Shown piece after piece: positions 27,001-36,151 of a stretch of 64,000 bases of DNA. The notes beneath the pieces were generated by a model. The model was not told the origin of the DNA. It ran no database searches and saw only the letters and a program-made list of their open reading frames with translations. The stretch is from NCBI RefSeq assembly GCF_001982605.1, contig NZ_MLCN01000003.1, forward strand, positions 141,199 to 205,198, read 5' to 3'. The translations under genes and the position numbers were made by a program. Every line of letters begins with the position of its first letter. The stretch's first letter is position 1. Source of the DNA: Alkanindiges hydrocarboniclasticus. Its GTDB lineage: Bacteria; Pseudomonadota; Gammaproteobacteria; Pseudomonadales; Moraxellaceae.

Positions 27001-28217
27001 GATGTTGAGACTGAGTCCTTAAAGCCGCTATAGCTGTTTGTGCCTAAAATCGTTTTATCTTCATAAACACACCCCCCTCCACTCGCACCACTCACTGTGC
27101 ATGCAGTATAAGCTGAAGTTGTCGGATTAGTTGTTGAAGCACTGCTCCATGAGGTACAACCACTTGTGTCATAAGCCGTACAACTTCTATAATTAAGCGT
27201 TGTTGAAGTTGTATCGACATTTCTATAATAATAACGAGGATTATTACCACCGTCATTATCCATATTTGTGATGTTATTAATCGTATTATTATCTGTGATT
27301 TCGGTCGTTGAAGTACAAGCAGAGGTGCTTGTTACACCAGCTCCATCGGCTCTACATTGATAAAACCTACGATTACTTTGATTACCAGTTCGACGATAAA
27401 AATAAGTTTGTGTTGAGATTGTTGGATAATATCTAATATACATTGGGATACTGACTGTACTTGAACCGACTGTCGATGTCCCCATCAAATAAGCGGCTGC
27501 TTCGGTGTATGCAGCAGCAGTAGGTGTACCACCTATGGCTACTAAACCCATTGCTGCAGTTTTTAGCGCATTTCGTTGTGTTGAGCCGATTGCACCTAAG
27601 GCACTCGCAGGCACCAAAATTTTCCCTGCATTACCATCGCCATCTACAGAATAATGACCTAAACCGACCCGAGCATTTACCAAGGTGGAGTTATCACTAT
27701 CTAAAAATGCGAACAGACCGTCTTTTAAGCGTGTGATTCGGTCATAACAGCGATAAATTCTTCCTGTTGTACCCACTTTTTCACAACCTGAGGTTGTATT
27801 TTTTACTTTAGCAGGTACATCTGCGACACTACTTTTATTCACATAGGTGAATCGCAGCATATATGGCAGATTTGTACCCGTCACTTTATAAGTTGTGTTA
27901 TCACTAAGTCCTGTAAGGGCATCAAGGATTTGCACCCTAGTTCCTGACCCATTAGCTGTTACACTTGTTCCTGTAGCTGAAGTTGAATTACCACCAACGT
28001 CATAATCTGCAGAAATATAGTTCATCGAACCTGATGTATCCAACATCATCACAATGGTTTTTTTACCTGCCGTAGGTACCGCATAAATTTGCATATCACT
28101 GGCTTGCACGACAGATGAGGCAATCAGTAGTGTTCCAGTAAATGCCCATGCAAAAGATGCAGCCAATTTCACGCGTTGCAAGCGCATCATTGGGAACAAT
28201 TTATTTTCATTTTCCAT
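24003..28217 (-). CDS. pilY1: PilY1-type pilus tip adhesin / assembly factor, about 1404 aa
   Basis: PilY1 is exported by Sec, associates with minor pilins and promotes pilus extension and adhesion. A signal peptide (MRLQRVKLAASFAWAF, cleavage near VVQA/SDM) is followed by a von Willebrand A-like domain with the metal-site motif LDTSGSMN. Residues about 255-400 form a Tyr/Cys/Asn/Thr-rich insertion. The C-terminal half is the PilY1 beta-propeller, with GSVHSFPVQL, YGSMEGGLHI, VYGGLRMGGNSYYGLD and a calcium loop DRNADGLIDHLYFGDLGG near residue 1060. Two ATG codons are adjacent at the start; the second has the better distance to GGGAGA. It is flanked by pilX and pilin genes. Confidence 0.93.
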   Translation of the reverse strand: MENENKLFPMMRLQRVKLAASFAWAFTGTLLIASSVVQASDMQIYAVPTAGKKTIVMMLDTSGSMNYISADYDVGGNSTSATGTSVTANGSGTRVQILDALTGLSDNTTYKVTGTNLPYMLRFTYVNKSSVADVPAKVKNTTSGCEKVGTTGRIYRCYDRITRLKDGLFAFLDSDNSTLVNARVGLGHYSVDGDGNAGKILVPASALGAIGSTQRNALKTAAMGLVAIGGTPTAAAYTEAAAYLMGTSTVGSSTVSIPMYIRYYPTISTQTYFYRRTGNQSNRRFYQCRADGAGVTSTSACTSTTEITDNNTINNITNMDNDGGNNPRYYYRNVDTTSTTLNYRSCTAYDTSGCTSWSSASTTNPTTSAYTACTVSGASGGGCVYEDKTILGTNSYSGFKDSVSTSKKTDLLSYSSPLPAAADRVSCDGQGVYILSDGVPTEKDDSTLNSVMNASLNSTTFSCSASGALTSDSDWHCMSNYAKKLFNGGEIQSVAANATNPMNVPIQTAFVGFGGDFSDLAGDDVKNACKLTSRTQSDRTSDDACSPNQGTNAVANPGYGNGGFFTAQTAAGVTDSVIAFINNLGVAPLEPLTTGAISVPVDPLTSNGFQPYGYLRALEPNPANAKLIWLGNLKKYQVLLDGTNAGAFGDKNKSLIYNSKGAFVQSTKDMWNTSAYDDGGITQLGGVYSKVPMPVLGQTQDLTTKPPKYTVLSNPDAIRSLFTDVASTDGATLGAMSNNNSLLRIPEGPVPTTGVGAYILSKLNAATGQTTLKDFPLLAKQKILNYLGYSVPLDSTATALPSSLVTPDAPHLAMGGSVHSFPVQLTYSGTLDANGDLTATRDQSVLYGSMEGGLHIVNGDTGVEQMVFVPSEILRNEVASKALVKGEEDLLSPTAGVDGAWVADPAYKVSSTGNSITARQMNVYGGLRMGGNSYYGLDVLDPSSPKLLFRAGSDQSDFSRMGQSWSKPVLANIRYNGAIKRVMIVGGGYDTCYESPTFTLAASGSGTTCATTSAAKGNAVYIIDAKTGARLWWASDSGADSNNANMKHSVVSRISALDRNADGLIDHLYFGDLGGQVFRADLNNNQTKTGSSYSSFGVRVARLANLATTDAGAALTDGKNPRFYEAPTVTIHDQAGKTFIVVGIASGNRSTPLDVFPIIGRDGMSPAVALNDRLVNNVYGIIDRDFINKDLMTIADTSLITRDKTLSTFQKDPQTIASGSVISTFFPSSGTGKDGWYRSLSSKSDGTERADNSFRIKGGMKAFEEPIALTGNLIVPVYDPQGTGITPSNSCLPRVVGETDRQLYCLPFGVCLNTNGTTNTTAELKTGFLTTIDTAKCPVGVTECNDNTLGSGIRGVALVPKKDTSGSPDSCGRLTLAGNESGVGEWQCTRKLNPTRWYEKYTSS

Positions 28218-28235
28218 CATATTTCTCCCAATAAC

Positions 28236-29060
28236 CTATAGTGCTTGCGTTTGAGTTCGTAATTCAACCAAGTTTATTTCCTGCATCTGGCTATTTACAG
28301 GTACTCCATATCCAGCCAAGCAGTCTGCCATCGTCTTTTTACCCACCGTCGCTTTATCAGTATTATCATTGATATAGCCAACAGCAGTTGCTGAGCCAAT
28401 ACAATCTTCTTGAATAACGCTTAAAGATGCTGAAGCATAGGCTGGTAAAATTGCAGTAGTCGTAACACGAATACGTTGCTGTGACGTTTTGGTCGCTGCG
28501 CTAGAGCCCGAGCTAACATCAGTATCTCGAACTAAATAAGCACCTGGTGCCGCATCAGCATCAGCATCCGTTGGAATTGTAATTGCAATTTGAGTAACTA
28601 CTGCTTCGCGACCACTTCCAAAGTCTTTTTCCAAGTTACAGAACCCGGTACGATTACTTTGTGTTGAATCTATAGTAGCTTTTGTATCTCTTACTGCATT
28701 GCTAGCAGGTGGTACTAGTACTGTTGTGTCAACTAATGCGCCTAGTTTTTTGGAAGATGTGGGTTTATAGCAAAAAATATATTCTTTACCCGGATCGGTT
28801 TCATGCTCTTTAATCGCAGCGCCTACAGCACCACTAAAATCCAAAATATTGGATAAATTTGTAGTGTTTAATATTTGGTTATTTGGTGTATCGCCTGTTT
28901 GTAATAATAATTGTCCAATTTGGCTATTCGTTGCAACATTAAGCGAAGTCATTGCAACACGAATAGCTAGTACACCAACCATGGTAATAATCAATAAGAC
29001 AAACAATACCATGATTAAAGTGGCGCCTTGTTGACCTTTTTGCCTAATTAGTTTAGCCAT
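28236..29060 (-). CDS. pilX: Minor pilin assembly protein PilX
   Basis: The 274-aa product has the PilX N-terminus: a basic leader (MAKLIRQKGQQG), then ATLIMVLFVLLIITMVGVLA, where the usual Glu5 is missing, as is typical of PilX. SLNVATNSQIGQLLLQTGD continues the N-terminal helix. The globular part has three Cys (FCYKPTS, GFCNLEKD, EDCIGSA) and one more in MADCLAGYG. It lies between pilW and pilY1 with gaps of 2 and about 18 bases. Confidence 0.88.
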   Translation of the reverse strand: MAKLIRQKGQQGATLIMVLFVLLIITMVGVLAIRVAMTSLNVATNSQIGQLLLQTGDTPNNQILNTTNLSNILDFSGAVGAAIKEHETDPGKEYIFCYKPTSSKKLGALVDTTVLVPPASNAVRDTKATIDSTQSNRTGFCNLEKDFGSGREAVVTQIAITIPTDADADAAPGAYLVRDTDVSSGSSAATKTSQQRIRVTTTAILPAYASASLSVIQEDCIGSATAVGYINDNTDKATVGKKTMADCLAGYGVPVNSQMQEINLVELRTQTQAL

Positions 29061-29062
29061 GT

Positions 29063-30112
29063 TTATAGCACCTCTCCTAAGCCGTTTCTTAGCGCGATTG
29101 TCACTGTATAAACATGGCGTGCGTAGCGAGTAGTGGTGTCAGCTGGTGTGACTGTGTCACCTAAAATATCAAAAGTTTTTGTTAGATCAAGTGACGGATT
29201 TTGAGTGTTATCTAAAGACCTAATCAATATTCCCATTTTCACCAAAACGATTCGTGGTGGAATAGTGGCAGTTTTTGCTGGCTGCGGAGTGGCACCACCT
29301 GTGGCAGCGGCAACCCGTCTTGCCTCTGTAGCAGCTGCTCTATACTGATTCACTGTATAATAGGAAAGATTTCCATTAGGATCCTTAGCACCTAATAAGA
29401 ACTTTAAATGATCTGCCCTAGGAATCACCACTTGTCCAGCATCGCCAAATCCAGTCAGGGTTGTAGGTTGTGCTGTGGCTGTGGCATTTGGCGTGTTAGC
29501 ATCACATGCAACTACATAATCAGTGGTTGAAGAAGTATCAGGTCGCATAAAATAACGCTGCACCACCAAATCTCCCTCCAAAACATTCACGCCTTCGCAA
29601 TTTGTCATATTTGTGGGTGCAACAAATTGAATGGTAAGTTGGTCACTCACTGCATCAGCACTACCTATTTTTACTTTTGATAACCCAAGCCACTCATTAG
29701 CAGTCGCACTTACTGCTTCTCCAGTACCCACACTATGTGTCAGCAAACCTGAAGATATAAAGGGAGCGGCAGCAGGAATGGGTAAGTTTGCATTTGTCAC
29801 AGTCGACGTTCTGGCGGTTAATACGATTCCACCCCATAAAGTTTGATCATTTAAAGCTGGGTTGCTTAAGTTACCTTGATTTGCCAAGCGAATATCACGC
29901 GCAATATATTCTAAGCCAAATAACCCACTATCTTGAAGCTCGGAATTTGCCTGTTGAACGCGCGTACTAATCAGTCCGCCTGTAAACAGCTGAATTGCTG
30001 CTGCAGTCACAATTAAACCTAATGTAATTGATACCATTAACTCTATAAGCGTAAAACCAGCCTGTTTTTTCATTGTGGCGCTTATTATTTTTACACCATG
30101 ATTATTATTCAT
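29063..30112 (-). CDS. pilW: Minor pilin PilW
   Basis: The 349-aa product has the prepilin segment [26 protein letters not shown] and the PilW-type continuation NSELQDSGLFGLEYIARDIRLANQG. The start at 30112 is supported by GGAGG nine bases upstream although it gives a 19-residue leader; a second ATG at 30073 lacks a ribosome site. The Cys pair in MTNCEGV and VVACDANT may form a disulfide. Its C-terminus (YTVTIALRNGLGEVL) ends two bases before pilX. Confidence 0.9.
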   Translation of the reverse strand: MNNNHGVKIISATMKKQAGFTLIELMVSITLGLIVTAAAIQLFTGGLISTRVQQANSELQDSGLFGLEYIARDIRLANQGNLSNPALNDQTLWGGIVLTARTSTVTNANLPIPAAAPFISSGLLTHSVGTGEAVSATANEWLGLSKVKIGSADAVSDQLTIQFVAPTNMTNCEGVNVLEGDLVVQRYFMRPDTSSTTDYVVACDANTPNATATAQPTTLTGFGDAGQVVIPRADHLKFLLGAKDPNGNLSYYTVNQYRAAATEARRVAAATGGATPQPAKTATIPPRIVLVKMGILIRSLDNTQNPSLDLTKTFDILGDTVTPADTTTRYARHVYTVTIALRNGLGEVL

Positions 30113-30113
30113 T

Positions 30114-30635
30114 TTAATAAGCCTCCATCATAATGCATTTTGCTTGAGACTTATAAACACCTGCCACAGACATACAGTTTGTATAATCTGTTGCAGTAAT
30201 AGTGGTATCCCCCCAAGCTCCAAACACACATTGCCGCTTGACACTGGCACTGCCAACACCCGGGCAATCGGTCATTGTCATTGTCATACCTACCACATAA
30301 GCTGACTTGGCAGCTTGATAAGCTTCATAATTAACAAATTGCGTAGCAGTACATAAAGAATTGGCACAGCTGGTAGGTGCTGAAGTGGCATTCGTATAAT
30401 TCACATAAGAATTTACAGCTGCAGGATATAATGCTTGTCCTGCTACATTAGCCCTAATGCTTTCGGTTAAGCTACGCATCACTAATAATGCCTGCGAACG
30501 AGTCATCGCCTCACTAGAAGCTTCCACTGCTCTTAACTGTAAAGCCGCATAGCCTATTACACCAATTGCCAAAAGCAAAAGTGCCACTAAAACCTCAACC
30601 AACCCTACGCCTTTTTGTTTAATTAAAATATTCAT
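30114..30635 (-). CDS. pilV: Minor pilin PilV
   Basis: The 173-aa product has the prepilin segment QKGVGLVEVLVALLLLAIGV with the PilV-specific continuation YAALQLRAVEASSEAMTRSQA. The ATG at 30635 overlaps the fimT stop (TAATG) with GGGGG nine bases upstream. Six Cys in the C-terminal half suggest disulfides (SCANSLC, DCPGVG, RQCVFG, NCMSV, AKCIMM). It is part of fimT-pilV-pilW-pilX-pilY1. Confidence 0.9.
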   Translation of the reverse strand: MNILIKQKGVGLVEVLVALLLLAIGVIGYAALQLRAVEASSEAMTRSQALLVMRSLTESIRANVAGQALYPAAVNSYVNYTNATSAPTSCANSLCTATQFVNYEAYQAAKSAYVVGMTMTMTDCPGVGSASVKRQCVFGAWGDTTITATDYTNCMSVAGVYKSQAKCIMMEAY

Positions 30636-31084
30636 TAGCAAGAACCCCCTGTACCCAAAGTCACACTGCCCATTCTTGAAAGCTTTATAGTTTTTGGAGT
30701 GGGAATTCTCGAATTACAAATGACAAAATCGGTATCTGTAAATGGTGTATTCAATGCCGTATTTTTCATGGTTCCATTTGCCATAAACACGAGAGAAGGA
30801 ATAGTAGTTGGAGCCTTAAGTGTATTATTTGCTGATGGCTTCCAATAATAATTAGTATCAGTGTTCGCTGTATCACTGTTTAATGTCACGGTAACCTCCT
30901 GCCTTAAAAGTGCAGCCTGACTTCTGGCAAGCGTTAATGTTTCAGCAAGTTCACGTGTTGTTTTATTTAACTGCTGTTTAGCGATCAAATTACTCATCGA
31001 TGGGGCAGCAATCATCGCTAAAATGGCAACTACAGCAATCGTGACCATTAATTCAACTAGCGTAAAGCCTCGACTACTCTGCAT
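30635..31084 (-). CDS. fimT: Minor pilin FimT/GspH-like
   Basis: The 149-aa product has leader MQSSRG and FTLVELMVTIAVVAILAMIA, then the GspH/FimT pattern LNKTTRELAETLTLARSQAA. The start at 31084 is preferred because AAGGTGG lies just upstream; a GTG at 31093 is also possible. FimT-type minor pilins bind DNA or prime pili in competent relatives. It is the first gene of the minor-pilin cluster, 164 bases after ispH. Confidence 0.88.
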   Translation of the reverse strand: MQSSRGFTLVELMVTIAVVAILAMIAAPSMSNLIAKQQLNKTTRELAETLTLARSQAALLRQEVTVTLNSDTANTDTNYYWKPSANNTLKAPTTIPSLVFMANGTMKNTALNTPFTDTDFVICNSRIPTPKTIKLSRMGSVTLGTGGSC

Positions 31085-31248
31085 ACCTACCACCTTATCA
31101 AGCCCATGTTCATCCTGAACACTTCTCTATAGTTTAGATTAAGCAGGTAAAGTACATAACACAAGCAGTAGGCGACTGACGCCTATAAAAGCATGATGAG
31201 CTACAGTTTCTGGCTATTTTTATCTTTTATATTTTTAAAAATGTGAAC

Positions 31249-32202
31249 TCAGTCAACTTGATGCGTAGCTATTCTTAGTTCACGGGGTAAGGTGAATACA
31301 ATATTTTCCTCACGGCCTGCCAGCTCCTGAGGCAAGGTAGCACCCCAGGATTGCAGACGCTGGATGACCTGGCCAATCAATACTTCAGGTGCTGATGCGC
31401 CGGCCGTGACGCCAATTTTGCAGTCATTGAAAAACCATTCTGGATTGAGCTGGTCTGCATTATCAATCAGGTAAGCCTTCTTGCCCATGCGTTCTGCCAG
31501 TTCACGCAGGCGGTTGGAATTGGATGAGTTAGGGGAACCTACCACCAGCACCACATCGCAACGGCTGGCAAGATCACGGACTGCATCCTGACGGTTCTGA
31601 GTGGCATAGCAAATATCGTCTTTGCGAGGCCCTTGAATATTGGGAAAGCGCGCACGCAAGGCATCAATTACACGCGCGGTATCATCCAGCGACAATGTGG
31701 TCTGGGTCACAAAAGCAATGCGCTCAGGATCACGGACTTCAAGGCGAGCAACATCCTGTTCATCTTCAACTAGATAAATAGTGCCACCAGCACTTTTATC
31801 ATATTGTCCCATGGTGCCTTCCACTTCAGGGTGGCCCTGATGTCCAATCAAAATGGCGTCGATACCGTCCCGGGCATAACGAGTGACCTCAATATGCACT
31901 TTGGTTACCAGCGGACAGGTCGCATCAAACACTTTCAGGCCACGGCGGCTGGCTTCTGCCTGGACTGCCTTGGACACACCATGCGCACTAAAAATCACAA
32001 TAGCGTCATCGGGCACCTGATCCAGTTCCTCAACAAAAACTGCACCCCGGTTGCGTAGATCATCGACCACAAACTTGTTATGCACGACTTCATGGCGTAC
32101 ATAAATTGGTGGCTCGAACAGTTCCAGTGCACGGTTAACAATGGCAATGGCACGATCAACGCCAGCGCAAAAACCACGGGGATTGGCTAATAAAATGTCC
32201 AT
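31249..32202 (-). CDS. ispH: 4-hydroxy-3-methylbut-2-enyl diphosphate reductase IspH
   Basis: IspH is the [4Fe-4S] enzyme at the last step of the MEP isoprenoid pathway. The 317-aa protein begins [19 protein letters not shown], with the first cluster Cys, and has [36 protein letters not shown] with the second Cys, and VTAGASAPE. The start at 32202 has GAAGGT upstream; the longer frame to 32223 is unlikely. It is divergent from gmk. Confidence 0.96.
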   Translation of the reverse strand: MDILLANPRGFCAGVDRAIAIVNRALELFEPPIYVRHEVVHNKFVVDDLRNRGAVFVEELDQVPDDAIVIFSAHGVSKAVQAEASRRGLKVFDATCPLVTKVHIEVTRYARDGIDAILIGHQGHPEVEGTMGQYDKSAGGTIYLVEDEQDVARLEVRDPERIAFVTQTTLSLDDTARVIDALRARFPNIQGPRKDDICYATQNRQDAVRDLASRCDVVLVVGSPNSSNSNRLRELAERMGKKAYLIDNADQLNPEWFFNDCKIGVTAGASAPEVLIGQVIQRLQSWGATLPQELAGREENIVFTLPRELRIATHQVD

Positions 32203-32411
32203 GTTGTACCTTCGCTGGTGCACTATACAAATTCTAGATAAGGCTGATTGGCCAGACTACCAGTTTAAGCCATATTGCCAGTGACTGACTATTTTTGCCA
32301 AAAAATAATGGCCTGACCAAAGCTTTAACCCCTACCGTTTTGGCCACACTATATTGGCAGGCAGATTTTCGCTAAACTAGCGCTTATTGCTCATCATACA
32401 GGAAAGCGCTT

Positions 32412-33038
32412 ATGTCTGGTTTATTGTTTGTGGTTGCTGCGGCATCAGGCACGGGCAAAACATCTTTGGTCAAGGCGTTACTGGATCGGGTGAGTGATAT
32501 TCATGTGTCGGTTTCCCATACCACACGCAGGCAGCGCCCCGGCGAGCTTAATGGTATTCACTATCATTTTACCACGGTAGACAGTTTTTTAGGTCTGGTG
32601 AATGAGGGAGGGTTTATTGAGTATGCCGAGGTTTTTGGCAACTACTATGGCACCAGTCAGGCAGAAGTGAAAAAACAGCTGGAAGCCGGACATGATGTGT
32701 TGCTGGAAATTGACTGGCAAGGCGCTGAGCAGGTTCGTCGCCTGTTTCCGGACAGCAAGCAGATTTTTATTATGCCACCCTCACAGTACGACCTGCGTGA
32801 ACGCTTATCTGCCCGGGCGCAAGATAGCCTTGAGGTCATTGAGCAACGTCTGGCAGGTGCCATTACCGACATGCAGCAATACTTAAATTTTGATTATCTG
32901 GTGATTAATGATGTATTTGACCGGGCGCTGCATGATATTGAAAGCATTATTCACTCTTGCCGCCTGACCGTCAGCCAGCAAGCCAAGCGCCACCAAAGAC
33001 TGATTGAAGCATTGCTGACGCCAAATCCTGAGCTTTAA
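32412..33038 (+). CDS. gmk: Guanylate kinase
   Basis: Gmk phosphorylates GMP to GDP. The 208-aa product has the P-loop AASGTGKTSLVKALL, the GMP-binding stretch VSHTTRRQRPGELNGIHYHF, EYAEVFGNYYGTS, the catalytic LEIDWQGAEQVR and IFIMPPS, followed by RLSARAQDS. AGGAAAG precedes the ATG. Note Ala-Ala-Ser-Gly-Thr rather than the more frequent Gly-Pro-Ser-Gly in the P-loop. Confidence 0.96.
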   Translation: MSGLLFVVAAASGTGKTSLVKALLDRVSDIHVSVSHTTRRQRPGELNGIHYHFTTVDSFLGLVNEGGFIEYAEVFGNYYGTSQAEVKKQLEAGHDVLLEIDWQGAEQVRRLFPDSKQIFIMPPSQYDLRERLSARAQDSLEVIEQRLAGAITDMQQYLNFDYLVINDVFDRALHDIESIIHSCRLTVSQQAKRHQRLIEALLTPNPEL

Positions 33039-33135
33039 AGTCAGGCTGGCCGCCGAATAGTTTAACAATTGGCGCTTGTATAATGGGGAAATTGCCCTTA
33101 CATCTAGTCTATGTTTTTGCACAACAAGATGATTG

Positions 33136-35220
33136 ATGATGACTACTGCCGTATCAAGCCTGCCTTTGGCGACCATTGATTTACCCGATTTTAACCAGTT
33201 GGGTGTAGATGAGTTAAAACAGAACGTCCATAGTGCGCTTCAGCAGGCGCAACAACAAATTGAGCAGTTTCCTGAGCAACTGCACGATGCCCAGCAAGCC
33301 CTAGAACTGATTTTTGAGCTGGATCATGTTGAAAACCAGTTGCAGCAGCGATGGGGCGTGTTATCCCATTTAAATGCAGTTAAAAACAGTGCTGAAATCC
33401 GTCAGGTGTATCAGGATATTTTGCCGGTTTTAAGTGATTACTATACGCAGCTTGGCCAGCACAAGGGCCTGTATCAGGCTTATCAAATGGTACAGGCATC
33501 CCCGGCTTTTACCGGTTTAAATCCTGCACAGCAAGCTGCCATTAATCTGGCCATCCGTGATTTCAAGCTGACTGGTGTGGCCCTTGAAGGCGAAGCCAAA
33601 GCCCGTTATGGCAAAATTTCAGCACGCCTGTCTGAACTGTCTTCTACCTTTTCCAATCATGTGCTGGATGCGACCCAAGCCTGGAGCATGCCGCTGGATG
33701 ACGCCCAGTTACAAGGTTTGCCTGAAAGTAGCATTGGCCTGCTAAAACAGCTGGCCGAACAGCATAAGCAAACCGGGGCACTGGCAACACTGGATTTTCC
33801 AGCTTATCTGGCCATCATGACTTATGCTGATGACCGCAATTTACGGGAAACGTTTTACCGGGCCTATGTCACACGTGCCTCAGAGCTAGGCGATCCCCAG
33901 TTTGACAATAGTGAACTGATGCAGGAAATCCTGCAATTGCGGCAGGAAATGGCTGAGTTGCTGGGTTTTAAAGACTATGCCGAATATTCACTGGCCAGCA
34001 AAATGGCACCCTCAGTGGATGAAGTTAAGCAGTTTTTGCTGGATCTGGCCGATAAAGCCCGTGTGCCCGCGCAAAAGGAACTCGCACAGCTGCAACAGGA
34101 AGCCAGTGCACATGGTATTGAGCAGGTGGCTCCCTGGGATACCGCTTATCTGGCTGAAAAAATCAAGCTGCGTGAATACAAGCTATCACAGGAAGAGCTC
34201 AAGCCGTACTTCCCTGCACCTGTGGTCATTTCAGGTTTGTTTAAAATTGTTGAGCGCCTGTATGGCATTCAGATTGAGGAAAAGCAGGCACCTATCTGGA
34301 ATTCCAATGTGCACTATTATGAAGTCAGTGAATATGGTGAAGTCATTGCCGGTTTCTATTTTGACCTGTTTGCCCGCAGTGGCAAGCGTGGTGGCGCATG
34401 GATGAGTGGCTTTCGCTCACGCATGAAAATCCGTAATGCTATCCAGCTTCCCATTGCCTTTATGGTGGGAAATTTTACCCCGCCGGTTGGCAACAGGCCG
34501 GCGCTGCTCACCCATGATGAGTTGGTAACCTTGTTTCATGAATTCGGTCATGGCATGCACCACCTGCTGACCGAAGCTGATGTAATTCATGTGGCGGGCA
34601 CGCATGGCGTGGCATGGGATGCAGTTGAACTGCCCAGCCAGTTTATGGAATTCTGGACGTGGGATGAAGAAGCGTTAAGCCTGATTAGCCGCCATTTTGA
34701 ACGTGAAGAAACCCTGCCCAGTGAGCTCTTAAATGCCTTGCTGGCAGCACGTTATTTCCAGACAGGCCTGCAAACCTTAAGGCAGGTAGAATTTGCCCTG
34801 TTTGACCTGAATATTCATAGCACAGTGCCTGCACCGGATACCTTACAGATTCAGCAGATCTTAAATGAAGTGCGCCAGCAGGTGGCCATTTTGCCTACGG
34901 TTGCCTATAACCGTTTCCAGCACAGCTTTAGCCATATTTTTGCCGGTGGTTATGCCGCTGGTTACTATTCCTACAAATGGGCAGAAGTGCTGGCCAGTGA
35001 TGCCTTTGACCGGTTTGAACAGGAAGGTTTGTTTAATGCTGAAACAGGCAAGGCCTTCCGCGATGCAGTGCTTGCTGTTGGTGGCAGTGTGGATGCCCTC
35101 ACTGCCTTTAAAAACTTCCGTGGCCGTGAGCCCCAACTGGATGCATTATTGCGGCATAATGGCTGGAGCAATGGGCCTGATGGTAGCCCTGCATCCGATT
35201 CTGTTTCTACCGCTGGATAA
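33136..35220 (+). CDS. prlC: Oligopeptidase A (M3 family zinc metallopeptidase)
   Basis: This cytoplasmic thimet-type peptidase degrades signal peptides and short oligopeptides. The 694-aa protein shows the M3 zinc site LFHEFGHGMHHLLT, preceded by NFTPPVGNRPALLTHDEL, and the following GTHGVAWDAVELPSQFMEFW with the third zinc ligand Glu. The C-terminal part has FSHIFAGGYAAGYYSYKWAE, also typical. Two ATG codons are tandem; the first is reported. It is followed closely by a YheV-type gene. Confidence 0.95.
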   Translation: MMTTAVSSLPLATIDLPDFNQLGVDELKQNVHSALQQAQQQIEQFPEQLHDAQQALELIFELDHVENQLQQRWGVLSHLNAVKNSAEIRQVYQDILPVLSDYYTQLGQHKGLYQAYQMVQASPAFTGLNPAQQAAINLAIRDFKLTGVALEGEAKARYGKISARLSELSSTFSNHVLDATQAWSMPLDDAQLQGLPESSIGLLKQLAEQHKQTGALATLDFPAYLAIMTYADDRNLRETFYRAYVTRASELGDPQFDNSELMQEILQLRQEMAELLGFKDYAEYSLASKMAPSVDEVKQFLLDLADKARVPAQKELAQLQQEASAHGIEQVAPWDTAYLAEKIKLREYKLSQEELKPYFPAPVVISGLFKIVERLYGIQIEEKQAPIWNSNVHYYEVSEYGEVIAGFYFDLFARSGKRGGAWMSGFRSRMKIRNAIQLPIAFMVGNFTPPVGNRPALLTHDELVTLFHEFGHGMHHLLTEADVIHVAGTHGVAWDAVELPSQFMEFWTWDEEALSLISRHFEREETLPSELLNALLAARYFQTGLQTLRQVEFALFDLNIHSTVPAPDTLQIQQILNEVRQQVAILPTVAYNRFQHSFSHIFAGGYAAGYYSYKWAEVLASDAFDRFEQEGLFNAETGKAFRDAVLAVGGSVDALTAFKNFRGREPQLDALLRHNGWSNGPDGSPASDSVSTAG

Positions 35221-35241
35221 GCTTTTTTATTGAGAACCTGC

Positions 35242-35466
35242 ATGACACCCAAAAAACGTTTTATCGCTGGTGCAAAATGTACAAAATGCAATGCGCTGGA
35301 TCGTGTGGTACTGCTGACCACAGCCGACGATGAATGGATTGAATGTGTGGAATGTGGCGCCAGCGAGCGTCGCCCTACCCATATTGACCAGCTGGAAAAT
35401 ACAGTTACAAATTCACCATCAAAAGCTGATGAAGTGGGTGTAGTGCAGTTTAAGCCGCTTAGATAG
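35242..35466 (+). CDS. YheV-family putative zinc-ribbon protein
   Basis: The 74-aa protein has two Cys pairs, KCTKC and ECVECG, spaced as in a zinc ribbon, and the family start MTPKKRFIAGA with DRVVLLTTADDEWIECVECG. The ATG at 35242 is preferred over a start at 35230. YheV-type proteins commonly sit beside prlC in Pseudomonas and relatives. Function is unknown. Confidence 0.85.
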   Translation: MTPKKRFIAGAKCTKCNALDRVVLLTTADDEWIECVECGASERRPTHIDQLENTVTNSPSKADEVGVVQFKPLR

Positions 35467-35520
35467 ACTCAAATTATTAAATATTCAAGCGATTAGAGAA
35501 CAGAACATTGGAGAACAAAC

Positions 35521-35988
35521 ATGCAAGATCCAGAACAAACGCCTAAAAGTAAACGTTGGATGATTATGCTGGGCGTTGTCATTTTACTGTTTATTCTGTA
35601 TTACATTGCGTCTTATGCCATTGGGTTTAGAAGCACGGACAATGATGACACACCGCCACCGTCGTCTTCCATTAATCAGGATACCCAAAAATCAACTGAT
35701 AATGTTGACCGTAATAATGAGGCCCCGTTAGCGCCTTCTAATGATACCAGCAGTAACCAGCAGCCTGTGGGCAATTCCATTGTGGATACTAACCTGCTGA
35801 CTGCACCTGTGCCTCAGGATGCAACCGTAGCACGTGAAGAAATTAGCCGCTTGCAGGATCAACAGGCGCAGCTTACTGAACGCAAGACGCTACAGCAGCA
35901 GCAACTCAAGGATTCAGACAAGCTGATAGAAATGAAAGAAAAGTATCTGGCAGACCTAGAGGCGCAACTGGATAAAACATCGGCTTAA
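35521..35988 (+). CDS. Single-pass membrane protein with C-terminal coiled coil, unknown function
   Basis: The 155-aa product starts with a charged cytoplasmic segment, one membrane helix (about residues 14-36, MLGVVILLFILYYIASYAI), an Asp/Ser/Asn/Pro-rich linker and a Gln/Leu/Glu-rich coiled coil (about residues 95-155, with LQDQQAQLTERKTLQQQQL). A GAGAAC ribosome site precedes the ATG. This layout fits a periplasmic tether or envelope scaffold, but I do not recognise a family. It ends before a strong terminator. Confidence 0.6.
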   Translation: MQDPEQTPKSKRWMIMLGVVILLFILYYIASYAIGFRSTDNDDTPPPSSSINQDTQKSTDNVDRNNEAPLAPSNDTSSNQQPVGNSIVDTNLLTAPVPQDATVAREEISRLQDQQAQLTERKTLQQQQLKDSDKLIEMKEKYLADLEAQLDKTSA

Positions 35989-36016
35989 CGTTTAAACCTG
36001 CTTTAAATTTTTACTG

Positions 36017-36076
36017 ATCCTGTCTGACACAGCATGGCAAAACCGTGCTTAGCGTCTGGCAGGATTTTTATTTTTT
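36017..36076 (+). terminator. Long intrinsic terminator
   Basis: ATCCTGTCTGAC pairs with GTCTGGCAGGAT with two imperfect positions, and an inner AGCATGG/CCGTGCT hairpin lies within. A T-rich run (TTTTTATTTTTT) follows. Confidence 0.88.
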
Positions 36077-36151
36077 CACTTAATTTATGCATTAAACCCT
36101 AAGGGCTTTAGTCTTATACTGCTGCACCCATGCAGGCTACAGGTATTTGTT

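Noticed and set aside
23436..31084. A pseudopilin (type II secretion) operon
   Set aside because: pilY1, pilX, pilW and pilV are all present in the type IV pilus order; no gsp genes occur.
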